A stretch of 64,000 nt of DNA from Bacillus sp. 103mf (lineage in GTDB: Bacteria; Bacillota; Bacilli; Bacillales; Bacillaceae_G), in NCBI RefSeq assembly GCF_900116295.1, contig NZ_FPAF01000005.1, positions 1 through 64,000 of the forward strand, in the 5' to 3' direction. Numbering within the stretch: the stretch's first letter is position 1; every line of letters begins with the position of its first letter. Shown in pieces: positions 17,559-28,300 of this stretch. A program made the position numbers and the translations under genes. The notes under the pieces were generated by a model. It was not told the origin of the DNA and did not search any database. It was given only the letters and a program-made list of their open reading frames with translations.

Positions 17559-18248
17559 CTATTTTTTTAGTATTTTTTTAAGCTCCATCAAATTTGAAAT
17601 CTCATAAGTAGGTTTTAATTCTGATGTATTTACAATTTGATTAGGATTAAACCAACATGTATCTATGCCAAAACTGTTTCCGCCTTGTATATCAGAAGTT
17701 AAGCTATCTCCTACCATTAATACTTTGTTTTTGTCAGTATGCTTTAAATTGTTTAAGGCGTGCTCAAATATTTTAGAATCTGGCTTCGATACATTAACAT
17801 CCTCAGAGACTACTATATCTTCAAAATATTTTGCTATAGTAGATTTCCGTATTCGATTATCTTGAACATCTTTGAGACCATTGGTTATTATCGAAAGTCT
17901 ATATTCTTGATGTAGACTTTCGACAAGGGTTATACTCTCATCATATAAAAAAGAAGCATTAGATAAATGTTTCATATATAATTGTGCGAGTTCAACTTCA
18001 TCCAATTTAGTATTTAATTTATTTGATAACCGTTTAAATCGTTCAACATTTAAGTTTTTCTGAGTAATAAGTCCATCCTCTAGCTCTTTCCATATAGCTG
18101 TATTGATAGCCTTATATATTTTTAAATGATAACTTTCATCATATTTTATATTACATGCCAGCATCGTATTTTTAAGAGCGTATTTTTCAGATTTTTTAAA
18201 ATCAAATAAAGTCTCATCTGCATCAAATATTATAACTTCGTACTTCAT
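17559..18248 (-). CDS. YjjG-family noncanonical pyrimidine nucleotidase (HAD)
   Basis: A 229-residue HAD-IA phosphatase. Motif I is DADETLFDF at residues 9-17, with the second Asp as acid/base, motif II SIITNG near 120, motif III Lys in VSKPDSKIF near 155, and motif IV MVGDSLTSD near 178. The DADETLFDF form and the length match the YjjG (TIGR02254)/YfnB group, which dephosphorylate modified pyrimidine nucleotides and prevent their use in DNA. It stands alone between degraded mobile-element sequence. Confidence 0.85.
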   Translation of the reverse strand: MKYEVIIFDADETLFDFKKSEKYALKNTMLACNIKYDESYHLKIYKAINTAIWKELEDGLITQKNLNVERFKRLSNKLNTKLDEVELAQLYMKHLSNASFLYDESITLVESLHQEYRLSIITNGLKDVQDNRIRKSTIAKYFEDIVVSEDVNVSKPDSKIFEHALNNLKHTDKNKVLMVGDSLTSDIQGGNSFGIDTCWFNPNQIVNTSELKPTYEISNLMELKKILKK

Positions 18249-18260
18249 ATTAATCCTCCA

Positions 18261-18466
18261 GATATATATAAATACAAATTAAAAAACCGACATAAAAACC
18301 TCTTTCTTTTAGATGGTCGAGAGCATCTGGCCATGCATAGAAGCGGTCAGGGCCTTTTCCTGCCACATGCAAGGTTTAAAACAAAATGACAAAGCAAGTA
18401 GCAGTCATGTTTCGTTCTGCATAACAGCGACTTATATGACGGAAAATTAAAATGGATATATATAGT
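18261..18466. repeat. Dispersed repeat family R1, copy A
   Basis: About 200 bp shared with copies at 36451, 46360 and 56241. It opens with TATATAAATACAAATT and AAAACCGACATAAAAACC, contains TGGTCGAGAGCATCTGGCC and GCGGTCAGGGCCTTTTCCTG, and ends with AAAATGGATATATATA. The ends form a short inverted repeat (TATATAAAT/ATTTATATA type). It has no ORF and two internal hairpins. It looks like one of the bcr repeats of the B. cereus group; which one I cannot say. Confidence 0.75.
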
Positions 18467-18697
18467 TAATTTTTGTAGTGGTCACATACAAACTGTCTTA
18501 TAAAAATGTCTTATCAACGTATTCATATGAGGTCCTGTCATACGTTAAAGCGCTAGGTTATAAATAAAATATCTTCTATGTTTTACGACACTTAATAAAT
18601 TACAATATTTATTAAGTATTGTATATGACATATGTCATACTAAGCAGGGATTATGAGAAAATCTGAGCACGGGGAAATTATTTGTATGTAGTCTTCT
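18467..18697. other. Intergenic sequence without recognised features
   Basis: AT-rich, with a palindromic TATGACATATGTCATA near 18625-18640 that could be an operator. No gene is supported. Confidence 0.3.
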
Positions 18698-18824
18698 TTA
18701 TATTTTGTGTAATTTTGCATAGTCTAAAAAAACTGTTAATTCTGCTGCTAGTAGTGTATTCACGGCTTTTTCTAAGTGCTCATGAAAATCTCTGTAATAT
18801 CATGTTTTGGACTAGTGCTTCCAT
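18698..18824 (-). pseudogene. Relic of an IS256-family transposase N-terminus
   Basis: On the minus strand an ATG opens MEALVQNMILQ; after a one-base frame change it continues DFHEHLEKAVNTLLAAELTV, then FLDYAK and a stop. This matches the N-terminus of IS256-type (Mutator) transposases (LLEEELTAYLGYEPYE pattern). The rest of the gene is missing. Confidence 0.55.
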
Positions 18825-19013
18825 GATTTTTGATGTAAACTGATTCATAGGAAGGCTCTTTTCTATGAATTTTTGCGGTAACCTAATTCTATTAAGAAAA
18901 GGTCTTTTTTTATGTTTTTATTTACATAAAATATTGTATACTCTCTAAGTATTTGAATAAGACAACAATAAATCAATTAAACTTACAATTTAAATTTAAT
19001 AGGAGATAAGATT

Positions 19014-21293
19014 ATGAGTGAAAATAATAAGTTAAAGGTACGTAGTAAATCAGTTGCGGTGATAGGAGTAACTGGCGTATGTTTATTGTTAGCAGAACCA
19101 ACGTTTATAAAAGCTGATAACTTACAGGGTGAAGATATTAAATCAAATAATTTACAAGATCAATCACAAGATAATAGTTTTAAAATAGATAATTCACAAA
19201 ACTTACAAGGCAGTAATATAAAATCAGATACCCAGAAAGATAATGATAGTAAGTTAGAAAATGTACAAGATAGAGATGTACATTCAAATAATCAACAAGA
19301 TAGCAGTGCCAAATCATATAACATAGAAAGTAATGAGGTTAAATCATCTAATCCACAAGAGAATGTTAGTCAACCATCTACCTCACAACCTAGTGCAACA
19401 ACAGTACAAGAGACTCAATTTATTAAGTTTTCACAAGGTAATGGCATTTGGTCTGTACCATATGGATTACAAGGTGCAAACTATGTTGATTCCACAAATA
19501 AGTATGTAGGAAAAGAAGTTCAGCTGATTCAAAAAATGACAGTAAACAATATAGTATGGTATCAATTTAGTGTAGACGGACAAACAATCGGTTGGCTTGA
19601 TAGTAGAGTGTTAACTGATTTGACAAACGTACAAGAAATAGATGAAAACGCCGTAATGGGTGCAACATCAAATAATGGTATATGGTCTGTACCTTATGGT
19701 ATTAGCGGTGCAAACTACATAGACTTATCAGATAAATACGCTTACCAAAACATTAAATTAATAAAAAAAGTAACTTTTGGAAATGCGACATGGTATAAAT
19801 TTAGTTTAAATGGTCAAGTTATCGGATGGATTGATGATAAAGCATTAGATAAAGGACAATCGACTTCTGTTAATTTCAATGTAATGATTGGAAATACAAA
19901 TGGTAATGGGATATGGTCAACGCCGTACGGTATCATGGGTGCTAGATATTTAGGTTCTACAAATGATTATACATATCAAACTGTACAAGTAATAAGAACT
20001 GTAAAAATAGGAAACACAAATTGGTATCACATAAGTAAAGACGGTAAGTTAATTGGTTGGATAGATGGTGATAGAGTTGTAACGGATTTAGAAAACGTAC
20101 AAATTGAAAATAGTACCTTAACAATAAGCGGTTCTATAAAACCTTCTGACGGTATTTGGAGTGTACCATATGGAGAATACGGTGCAAATTGGATTGCGCC
20201 TGTTAGTGATTATAGTTATAAACAAGTTCAAATTATACAGAGTGTAAAAAAATGGGGTGTAACTTGGGATAAAATCAAGTTAGGTGATAGAGTGTTAGGG
20301 TGGGTTGATGCAAAAACATTAGCAAATCTTACAATACAGAATGAAGATAGAACTGCAATGATTGGAGACACTAATGGTCATATTGTATGGACTTTACCTT
20401 ATGGTGAAAGTAGTGCTAAATATGTTAACCCTGCTGTAAAGTACATAAATCAACCAATTCAAATCATTCGTAGTACGGAAAAAGATGGAGTACTTTGGTA
20501 TAACTTTAAAATTGGTAACAATGAAGAGGGTTGGGTTGACTCCAGAGCAATTTCTAGTGCATCTAATATAATAGAAATGAATGAAACGTATCATGTATCA
20601 AATCCTGAGGGTCATACTGTATGGTCAAGACCTTATGGTATGCAAAACGCATCTTATATTGGCTTTGCTTCTAATTTTGCTAATAAGAATTTAAATGTGA
20701 AATTATCTGTAAATTACAACGGTGTAACATGGTATGCTTTTAGAGACAATAAGGGCGGTTTAAATTGGATAGATAGTAGAGCAGTTGTTCAAGGTTCTAC
20801 TTATCCACATATGGATGTGCCGATTATTAGCCAACGTGATCCTTATATGCCATCAAGAAATTTAGTATCTGGTTGTGAGATAACTTCTGTAACTATGATG
20901 TTACAATATGCAGGTGCGAACGTAGATAAAGTTCAACTTGCATACGAAATGCCGTATTCTAGTTTTGATCCAAATCTAGGTTTTGTAGGAAACCCTTTTG
21001 GTAGAGGGTGGACTATATATCCACCTGCTCTAATGGATTTAGTACGTAAATACGCAGGTAGTTCAATAAATTTAACTGGGCAAGATATAAAAAGACAATT
21101 AGATGCTGGAAAACCTGTTGTAGTTTGGATGACTATGCATGGTTTTACAGTTCACGCTATTACGCTTGTAGGGTATGATGAAAACAATTTTTATTATAAC
21201 GATCCTTGGACTGGTGAGAAAAATGCTTCTATGTATTGGTCTGACTTTTATAACAATTGGTCTACTCAAAATAGACGAGCAATTTCATATTAA
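19014..21293 (+). CDS. Secreted C39-family peptidase with six GW-type modules
   Basis: A 759-residue exported protein. A signal peptide spans about residues 1-34 (KSVAVIGVTGVCLLLAEPTFIKA). A low-complexity N/Q/D/S-rich linker follows to 130. Six repeats of about 78 residues come next, each starting GIWSVPYG-like and ending (I/L)GW(I/V/L)D; these are GW/SH3_8-type modules that bind lipoteichoic acid or the wall. The last repeat has NW for GW. Residues 605-759 form a C39-like papain-fold domain with Cys in SGCEITSV near 621, His in FTVHAITLVGYD near 712 and NDPW near 728. It has no LPXTG anchor, so retention is probably through the GW modules. The substrate is unknown. Confidence 0.85.
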   Translation: MSENNKLKVRSKSVAVIGVTGVCLLLAEPTFIKADNLQGEDIKSNNLQDQSQDNSFKIDNSQNLQGSNIKSDTQKDNDSKLENVQDRDVHSNNQQDSSAKSYNIESNEVKSSNPQENVSQPSTSQPSATTVQETQFIKFSQGNGIWSVPYGLQGANYVDSTNKYVGKEVQLIQKMTVNNIVWYQFSVDGQTIGWLDSRVLTDLTNVQEIDENAVMGATSNNGIWSVPYGISGANYIDLSDKYAYQNIKLIKKVTFGNATWYKFSLNGQVIGWIDDKALDKGQSTSVNFNVMIGNTNGNGIWSTPYGIMGARYLGSTNDYTYQTVQVIRTVKIGNTNWYHISKDGKLIGWIDGDRVVTDLENVQIENSTLTISGSIKPSDGIWSVPYGEYGANWIAPVSDYSYKQVQIIQSVKKWGVTWDKIKLGDRVLGWVDAKTLANLTIQNEDRTAMIGDTNGHIVWTLPYGESSAKYVNPAVKYINQPIQIIRSTEKDGVLWYNFKIGNNEEGWVDSRAISSASNIIEMNETYHVSNPEGHTVWSRPYGMQNASYIGFASNFANKNLNVKLSVNYNGVTWYAFRDNKGGLNWIDSRAVVQGSTYPHMDVPIISQRDPYMPSRNLVSGCEITSVTMMLQYAGANVDKVQLAYEMPYSSFDPNLGFVGNPFGRGWTIYPPALMDLVRKYAGSSINLTGQDIKRQLDAGKPVVVWMTMHGFTVHAITLVGYDENNFYYNDPWTGEKNASMYWSDFYNNWSTQNRRAISY

Positions 21294-21300
21294 AGTATTG

Positions 21301-21331
21301 GGTAGAGTTTAAAAATAACTCTACCTTTTTA
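21301..21331 (+). terminator. Terminator after the GW/C39 gene
   Basis: Perfect stem GGTAGAGTT/AACTCTACC followed by TTTTT. Confidence 0.85.
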
Positions 21332-21393
21332 TATGGATGTATGGAAACAAGAAAATATGAGTGTCAATCAGTATTTCAACAAAATTCCAATAA

Positions 21394-21630
21394 TTAATGA
21401 TTAAAAAATCCTAAAGCATATTTTACTCCTTCATGGATATCGGTTGTTTCATACCCTGCTAATTCTTCATAGGTAATTTGCATTTTGACATTTTCTAATT
21501 CGTAACCACTGTCTAAATCAATATTCAACAGAACCTCATATCCATCAGTAGTAACGTTTGTTTCTATAATGTTAAAGGTTTGAATCGCTGTACCTGTTTC
21601 ATACTCGATTGGCTCTAAAAAATTTGACAT
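21394..21630 (-). CDS. Hypothetical acidic protein (78 aa)
   Basis: A small, acidic, beta-rich protein (FNIIETNVTTDGYEVLLNIDLD) with no signal peptide, membrane segment or known motif. The start at 21630 (MSNFLEPIEYET) is chosen because AAAAGTGGTG precedes it; a GTG 12 bases upstream would include that site. It stands alone, convergent with the GW/C39 gene. Confidence 0.55.
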   Translation of the reverse strand: MSNFLEPIEYETGTAIQTFNIIETNVTTDGYEVLLNIDLDSGYELENVKMQITYEELAGYETTDIHEGVKYALGFFNH

Positions 21631-21766
21631 AAAAAACACCACTTTTCCTAATAATAAACATGTTTAGCTCTTTCAGTAGTTTAACCATGCGACATGCTGT
21701 TATGCATGTCACATTCCAATAAGTGTAGAGTTTAAATAAAAATAATTTAAAAACATTCTAAAATGA

Positions 21767-21796
21767 TTGACAATTGATAATGAACTGGAATAAAAT
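21767..21796 (+). promoter_or_regulatory. Promoter of the ile T-box leader
   Basis: -35 TTGACA at 21767-21772, 18-base spacer, -10 TAAAAT at 21791-21796. Confidence 0.6.
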
Positions 21797-21802
21797 AACT
21801 GT

Positions 21803-22076
21803 TAACAAAAGTATACAAATCTGATGACGAGAACAAGTAAAATATATCACTGTTCCCCAGAGAGCCGGTGCTGTGCTGAAAACCGGTGTTCGGTATATGT
21901 TTGAAAATCATCTCCGAGGAGTCGAGCTGAACATAGTAAGTTCGAACGGTTGTCTACCGTTACAAGGAACGCGTATGATTGTACGTTGCTGAGTGCTATT
22001 GATGAGCCATTGATCAATAGAAGTAGGGTGGTAGCGCGGGTAAACCCGTCCCTAATGATAGGGACGGGTTTTTTGT
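21803..22076 (+). ncRNA. T-box riboswitch (Ile, specifier ATC)
   Basis: The T-box sequence AGGGTGGTAGCGCGGG lies at 22025-22040 and the terminator at 22044-22074 (ACCCGTCCCTA/TAGGGACGGGT then TTTTTT). In the stem I specifier loop the sequence GAAAATCATCTCC puts ATC, an isoleucine codon, at 21907-21909. It controls ileS by sensing uncharged tRNA-Ile. Confidence 0.93.
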
Positions 22077-22110
22077 GTACTTTTAGTTATTTCTCAAGGA
22101 GTGATTGTAG

Positions 22111-25100
22111 ATGAAGAAGGTAGATGTGAAAGAATTAGCTGTAAGGAGAGAAGCACGAATTCGTAAGCAATGGAATGAACAGGATACCTTTATGCAATCG
22201 ATTCGAAATCGTGAAGGTGCACAATCTTTCGTATTTTATGAAGGACCGCCAACTGCGAATGGGCTTCCGCATGTCGGTCATGCCTTAGGGCGAACCATTA
22301 AAGATTTGGTTGCAAGATATAAAACGATGACAGGATATAAAGTGCTGCGTAAGGCTGGATGGGATACACATGGATTACCAGTGGAATTAGGTGTTGAAAA
22401 GCAGCTTGGCATTTCTGGTAAACATGATATTGAAAAGTACGGTGTAGAAGCCTTTCTAGCCAAATGTAAAGAGAGTGTATTTACGTATGAAAAGCAGTGG
22501 CGTGAGTTTACAGAGAGTATTGGTTACTGGGTTGACATGAATACGCCGTATATCACGTTAGATAATTCCTATATTGAAAGTGTTTGGCATGTTCTTGGAA
22601 CGATTCATGAAAAAGGATTGCTGTATAAAGGTCACCGCGTTTCTCCTTATTGCCCAAGCTGCCAAACGTCGTTAAGCTCACATGAGGTGGCGCAAGGATA
22701 TAAAACAGTGAAGGATTTAAGTGCAACAGTTAAATTTCAGCTTGCAGATCAGGAAAACGAGTATATTCTCGGCTGGACAACGACGCCGTGGACGCTTCCC
22801 GCTAATGTAGCGTTAGCAGTTCATCCTGAGATGGAATATGTGAGGGCGCAGCAAGGGGATGATGTTTATATTGTTGCGAAAGAGTTAGTGGAAGATGTAC
22901 TGCAGCAAGAGTATAAAGTGTTATCTGTTCACAGGGGAAGTGAGTTAATAGGTCTTTCTTATGTGCCGCCGTTTCAATTTGCAGACGTTACGAATGGCCA
23001 TTGTGTTGTAAATGCCGATTTTGTCACAGCAAATAGCGGTACAGGAATTGTTCATATTGCACCTGCTTACGGAGAAGATGATTATAAAGTGGTTCAAGAA
23101 CATGGTCTATCATTTGTGAATGTTGTAAATGAGAAGGGAGAATACACATCTGATGTTCCTTTTTTACAAGGGAAATTTGTAAAAGAGTGTGATGTTGATA
23201 TTGTTCGCTATTTAGCTGAGCATGGTCTTCTTTATCATAAGGAGAAGTATGAGCATAGTTATCCGCATTGCTGGCGCTGTGATTCACCGTTACTTTATTA
23301 CGCAAATGAAAGCTGGTTCATTCGAACAACTGCTTTAAAAGAGCAATTTTTACAAAATAATAATGAAGTAACATGGCATCCAGAGCATATTCAACATGGC
23401 CGATTCGGTAATTTTTTAGAAAATATGGTTGATTGGAACATTAGCCGAAAACGATATTGGGGTACGCCGCTTAATGTATGGGAGTGCGATGGATGTCATC
23501 ATCAATTTGCGCCGAAAAGTATTGAAGAACTTAGGGATTTTGCGATTAGCGCTGTAGATGAAAATATTGAGTTGCATAAGCCATATATGGATGAAGTGAA
23601 GGTAAAGTGTTCAAAATGTGGTGAGACGATGAATCGCACGCCAGAAGTAATTGACGTTTGGTTTGATAGCGGTTCGATGCCATTTGCTCAGTATCATTAT
23701 CCATTTGAAAATAAAGAGTTATTTGAAGAACAGTTTCCAGCGGATGTTATTGCTGAAGGAATTGATCAGACGCGCGGATGGTTTTATAGTCTACTTGCAG
23801 TATCTACGCTGTACACTGGAAGAGCACCGTATAAGCGTGTATTATCACTTGGGCATGTGTTAGATGAAAATGGGCAAAAAATGTCTAAAAGTAAAGGGAA
23901 TGCGTTAGACCCAGTAGATTTAGTAGAGAAATTTGGAGCGGATGCCCTGCGGTGGGCACTTCTTGTAGATAGTGCGCCGTGGAATCCAAAGCGATTTTCA
24001 GAACGAACTGTACAAGAAGCAAAGTCGAAACTCGTTGATACGTTGCTAAATGTATATAGTTTTTATGTATTGTATGCGGATTTAGATGGATACAATCCAA
24101 AACAGGAATATAGTACAAAGAAAACAAAATTGGATGAGTGGGTACTATCAAGACTGCATAGTACGATTCAAAAAGTAAGCATGGCTTTAGAAGATTATCA
24201 ATTTACAACAGCTGCGCGTGAAATAGCATTATTAGTGGAAGAGGTAAGTAATTGGTATGTAAGACGCTCCCGCAGTCGTTTTTGGGCATCTGGTATGAAT
24301 GCTGAAAAAGCAGCAGCATACGATACACTTCACGAAGTACTTGTTACGATTAGTAAGCTGCTTGCGCCGTTTACACCATTTTTAGCAGAAGATATTCATT
24401 CCAATTTAGAAGGCAGCAGTGTTCATTTAGCAGATTATCCAGTATTTGATGAAGCGTTAATTCATACACAGCTTGAAAAAGAGATGGCAGCTGTTTTGCA
24501 AGTAGTTGAGCTCGGACGTAGTATTCGCAATCAACACACATTAAAAGTAAAACAACCATTAGCAAAACTTATTGTATTTGAGAATGCGAAGCAAGAAATG
24601 GACTGGGATTCTTATAAAGAGATTATAATGGATGAGCTTAACGTGAAAGAAGTTACGATCGAACATAGCGAAGCGGAATATATGTCATATCAGTTAAAAC
24701 TAAACTTTAAACAAGCAGGACCGAAATTTGGAAAACAAATCAATACGGTAAATCATTGGCTGCAAAATTTATCTAATGAAGAAGTGAAAGTGTTTCTAAA
24801 TGATAAAAAGGGAGCATGTCAATTGTCTGCTGGAGAAGTTGTCACAGTAACATTAGAAGATGTGTTTGTTGAAAAAATACCGAAAACAGGATTTGCTGAT
24901 GCTGCGAATGGATTATATACTGTTATGCTAGATACGAATGTAACGGATGAATTGCTGCAGGAAGGAATGGCGCGAGAATTTATTCGCGCTGTGCAGGAAT
25001 ATCGAAAACAATTGAATTTACCAGTAAATTTGCGAGTAGACATTGAAGTTGAATGTGGTGAGGAATTACAGAATGTAATTATGAAGTATAAAGTATTACT

Positions 25101-25215
25101 GCAAGAAAACTTACTTATGAAACAATTATTCATCAAGGAATCGATGCAACAAGCAAAGCAAATCCAAGTAGGGAATAAGCATGTGTTGATTCATCTTAGA
25201 GCGAACGAGATATAA
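22111..25215 (+). CDS. ileS: Isoleucine--tRNA ligase, IleRS2 type
   Basis: A 1,034-residue class Ia synthetase. HVGH (the HIGH motif) is at residues 54-57 and KMSKS at 590-594; an editing (CP1) domain lies between them with the motifs [16 protein letters not shown] and [15 protein letters not shown]. The length over 1,030 and the eukaryote-like features suggest the IleRS2 branch, which is known to tolerate mupirocin; canonical bacillar IleRS is about 920 residues with a C-terminal zinc domain. It has an AAGGAG ribosome binding site and its own T-box. It is probably a second ileS besides the housekeeping gene elsewhere. Confidence 0.93.
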   Translation: MKKVDVKELAVRREARIRKQWNEQDTFMQSIRNREGAQSFVFYEGPPTANGLPHVGHALGRTIKDLVARYKTMTGYKVLRKAGWDTHGLPVELGVEKQLGISGKHDIEKYGVEAFLAKCKESVFTYEKQWREFTESIGYWVDMNTPYITLDNSYIESVWHVLGTIHEKGLLYKGHRVSPYCPSCQTSLSSHEVAQGYKTVKDLSATVKFQLADQENEYILGWTTTPWTLPANVALAVHPEMEYVRAQQGDDVYIVAKELVEDVLQQEYKVLSVHRGSELIGLSYVPPFQFADVTNGHCVVNADFVTANSGTGIVHIAPAYGEDDYKVVQEHGLSFVNVVNEKGEYTSDVPFLQGKFVKECDVDIVRYLAEHGLLYHKEKYEHSYPHCWRCDSPLLYYANESWFIRTTALKEQFLQNNNEVTWHPEHIQHGRFGNFLENMVDWNISRKRYWGTPLNVWECDGCHHQFAPKSIEELRDFAISAVDENIELHKPYMDEVKVKCSKCGETMNRTPEVIDVWFDSGSMPFAQYHYPFENKELFEEQFPADVIAEGIDQTRGWFYSLLAVSTLYTGRAPYKRVLSLGHVLDENGQKMSKSKGNALDPVDLVEKFGADALRWALLVDSAPWNPKRFSERTVQEAKSKLVDTLLNVYSFYVLYADLDGYNPKQEYSTKKTKLDEWVLSRLHSTIQKVSMALEDYQFTTAAREIALLVEEVSNWYVRRSRSRFWASGMNAEKAAAYDTLHEVLVTISKLLAPFTPFLAEDIHSNLEGSSVHLADYPVFDEALIHTQLEKEMAAVLQVVELGRSIRNQHTLKVKQPLAKLIVFENAKQEMDWDSYKEIIMDELNVKEVTIEHSEAEYMSYQLKLNFKQAGPKFGKQINTVNHWLQNLSNEEVKVFLNDKKGACQLSAGEVVTVTLEDVFVEKIPKTGFADAANGLYTVMLDTNVTDELLQEGMAREFIRAVQEYRKQLNLPVNLRVDIEVECGEELQNVIMKYKVLLQENLLMKQLFIKESMQQAKQIQVGNKHVLIHLRANEI

Positions 25216-25221
25216 GATAAG

Positions 25222-25249
25222 AAAAACAGAGTATACGCTCTGTTTTTTT
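25222..25249 (+). terminator. Terminator after ileS
   Basis: Stem AAAACAGAG/CTCTGTTTT followed by TTT. Confidence 0.8.
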
Positions 25250-25328
25250 CTTTTGAAGAAACTGTGAAAAAGCATTGTAAGTTCTATAACTAGTATATAA
25301 AATTATGAAAAAAGGATGGAGTGAAAAG

Positions 25329-28300
25329 ATGCGAGACTTCGAGAAATTAAGGGTATACGTAAAAAGGAAAGAATTTTTAAATGGTTTATCGGAAATTCAA
25401 AAGGAAATTGAGGAAATAAGAGCAAGAAAATCCCTTTCATATATGAAAAAATGGCTCGGTAAAATTTCTTCAGAAGAAGATTTTTATACACTTATTCAAT
25501 TGTTGGATGAAGGGTTAATGCCATCTTATAGTAGATTTATAGTGCGGTATGCGCATCGTCGTTTTAACAGTTTTCGTACGCTTACTTGGTTTTGTGATGA
25601 TTTAATTGATGAACGAAAATCATTAGATGCAGAAGATTTGTTAAAAGAGGCATTGCAAAAAGAAGGGAATGCTGTTAAAAAAGAGCACCTTGCAAAGACA
25701 TATTTCGTATTGGCACGCTGCATACTGGAAATGCGTCGTTATGAGGAAGCTTATACATATATGAAGAAAGCGGAAGAGTTAAGTGAAATTCCGATTTTTG
25801 ATAAATGGGGTTACTTCTATTTATTTAAAGGCGATTGGCTAAAGGCAGAAGAAGTACTTCGAAAAGGAATGAATTATGAAGAATGTGCAGATACGTCAAC
25901 ATATTTATTGGCTGAGCTGCATTCTATGAAAGGGGAACATGAAGAATCATTACAAATCATTACGGAAGCGATGAAGAAATTTCCACAAGTTCCGTTCTTT
26001 TATTTAGAAAAGATTAAAAGATTATATGATCAAAAAGCATATGCTGAGCTGAGCCAAGTTTTACATGAAGTTCAAAAGTTGTTGCCATTTCATAGTTATC
26101 AATCGTTTTTCTTACAAATTTGGGCGGAAATCTATTATACGAAAGGTGATTGGGATACTCTGCAAACATTGTTAGAAAATGAGAATAGTTTAAAAGATTC
26201 CCCTTATCACAACGCGCTGCGTTTTGCTGAGCAAAAAGAAGTGATGTTACCAATTATACCTGTCGTGCAGAAAGATAACTATTGTGTACCTGCAAGTATC
26301 GAAATGATGCTGAAGCTTTTTGGAAAGCATGAAAATCAAGATGAAATTGCCAAGCATATTTTTGATGGAATCGGATCGAAGTTGTCAAAAACAGTTGAAT
26401 ACGTAGAAGAGACTGGTTATAAAAGTCGCTTTTTTGTAGGTGCAGTAGACATGTATAAAAGATTTATCGATGCCGGTATTCCGGTTATGCTTAGTGTCGA
26501 TATAGATCATGTTTCGCATGTGCAATTGGTAGTTGGTTATAATGATCAGCTGCAAGTTTTATATATTCAAGATCCAAATTTTGCAGAGCGCATACTTGTC
26601 ACATATGAAGAATTTGCAAAGCAGTATGTAAATACAAACTATTTATCCATCGCAATTGTTCCAAAAGAGAAAAGTGAGCTGCTTTCTTCTTTATGTGAAG
26701 AAGATGATTTGTATTTCCATCGCATCTTTTCGTTAACAGATCACATGGAATTTGCTGAACACGACGATGTGGAAAATTTATTAAGGCTTTTACATGAGCA
26801 TAACGAAAATCCGTATACATGGCTATATGCGATTAAGCATTTAGATTTACAAGATGGAAAGGAGTTTATATTTAGCTGTGCGAAGCGTGCTTTACATGCC
26901 TATCCGGAATCCGATTATGTAAACCTTCATGCAGCGCAATGTTTTGTGCGTATTGAAGAACTGGAACAAGCAAATAAAGTATTAAAACAAGTGAAGCATA
27001 AAACTTCTAATTCATTCTATCATTTTATTGAAGGACGCATTGCGTTAGATGAATCTCGTTATCATGATATGATCGCCAGTTTTCGCGCGTCGCTCCAGCT
27101 AGATCCTGACCAGCCAGTAGCTTGGAGTTATATGGCAATTGGATATATGTATTTAGGTGATTTAGAACAGGCTCTAAAGTATTCGTCTATTGCAACGGGG
27201 CGTTACGAAGATCGTTTTGTTTTTGTTAATCATGCTCTTATTTTAATGGATGCAGATCGAGATGAAGAAGCATATGAAGTGTTTACTATGTTGTTAAAAC
27301 AATATAAACGAGACGGATATGTCTGGTGTGAGCGTGCGAGGTGTGCTCATAAATTAGGAAAGGTAAGATCGGCAATTCGCGGACTGCGAATCGGCAAGGC
27401 ATTAGATCGTCAACTGCCGCTTCCATATATCATGTTAGCTGATATTTATGAAGCAGAATTAGATGATGAAAGAAAAGCAGAAGAGATTTTACTAGAAGGA
27501 ATACAATATGATGTCCAATCAGCTGCATTATATGCGAAATTAGGAGACTTTTATTTAGAACGAGAGCAATATGAAAAAGCGCTGAACATGTATGAAGTAG
27601 GACTTCAACACGACGAGGAAGATGTATCCTGTCATATAGGGATAGGTGAAGTCTACATGAAACAAAGAAGCTATGAAACAGGAAAACAATATATTTTTAG
27701 ACTGAAAAAACAGTTTACTGAAGATAGTGACTTCCTTATTAATGCTGGGAAAGTATTATGGAATGCTGCTATGGATCAAAGCATAGAGCAAAAAGAAGTG
27801 GAATTGGCTTTAACAATCATGGAAGAAGGAATCGTTTGTATACAAAATAATTTCCGGGATGCACTAGATATATATGTAACGCAGCTAGAAGATACACCAT
27901 TTTTACAAAGAGGGATTTCATTTTTAAGTACTTTAGTTGAAGAAGATAATCATAATATAGATTATTTATGTTATTTAGGAATATTACAGGAGTCGGCTGG
28001 GAATTATATGAAAGCTATTCAGCTATATGAGCAAGCGGCGCGGATCACTGAAGATACATTCCCGCATTTTAGGCTCGGAGAAGCGTATAAAACATTGGAA
28101 GAATGGGAACAAGCAAAAACAGCTTATTTACAATGCGTGAAACGAGATTCTACTTTTGCAATGGCGCATTTAAAACTGGCTGAAATTTACTTTGTTGAAG
28201 AAGATTTAGAAAACGAACAGCATCATATGTTTGAAGGTTGTAAAAATGCACCTTTATTAGTAAATATGGAGCATTTAGCGAATATATCAGTAAAAGCCGG

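Noticed and set aside
18911-18928. TATG-N10-CATA upstream of the GW/C39 gene as a possible PlcR box
   Set aside because: The PlcR box needs TATG-N8-CATA with fixed A and T inside; the spacing here is two bases too long.
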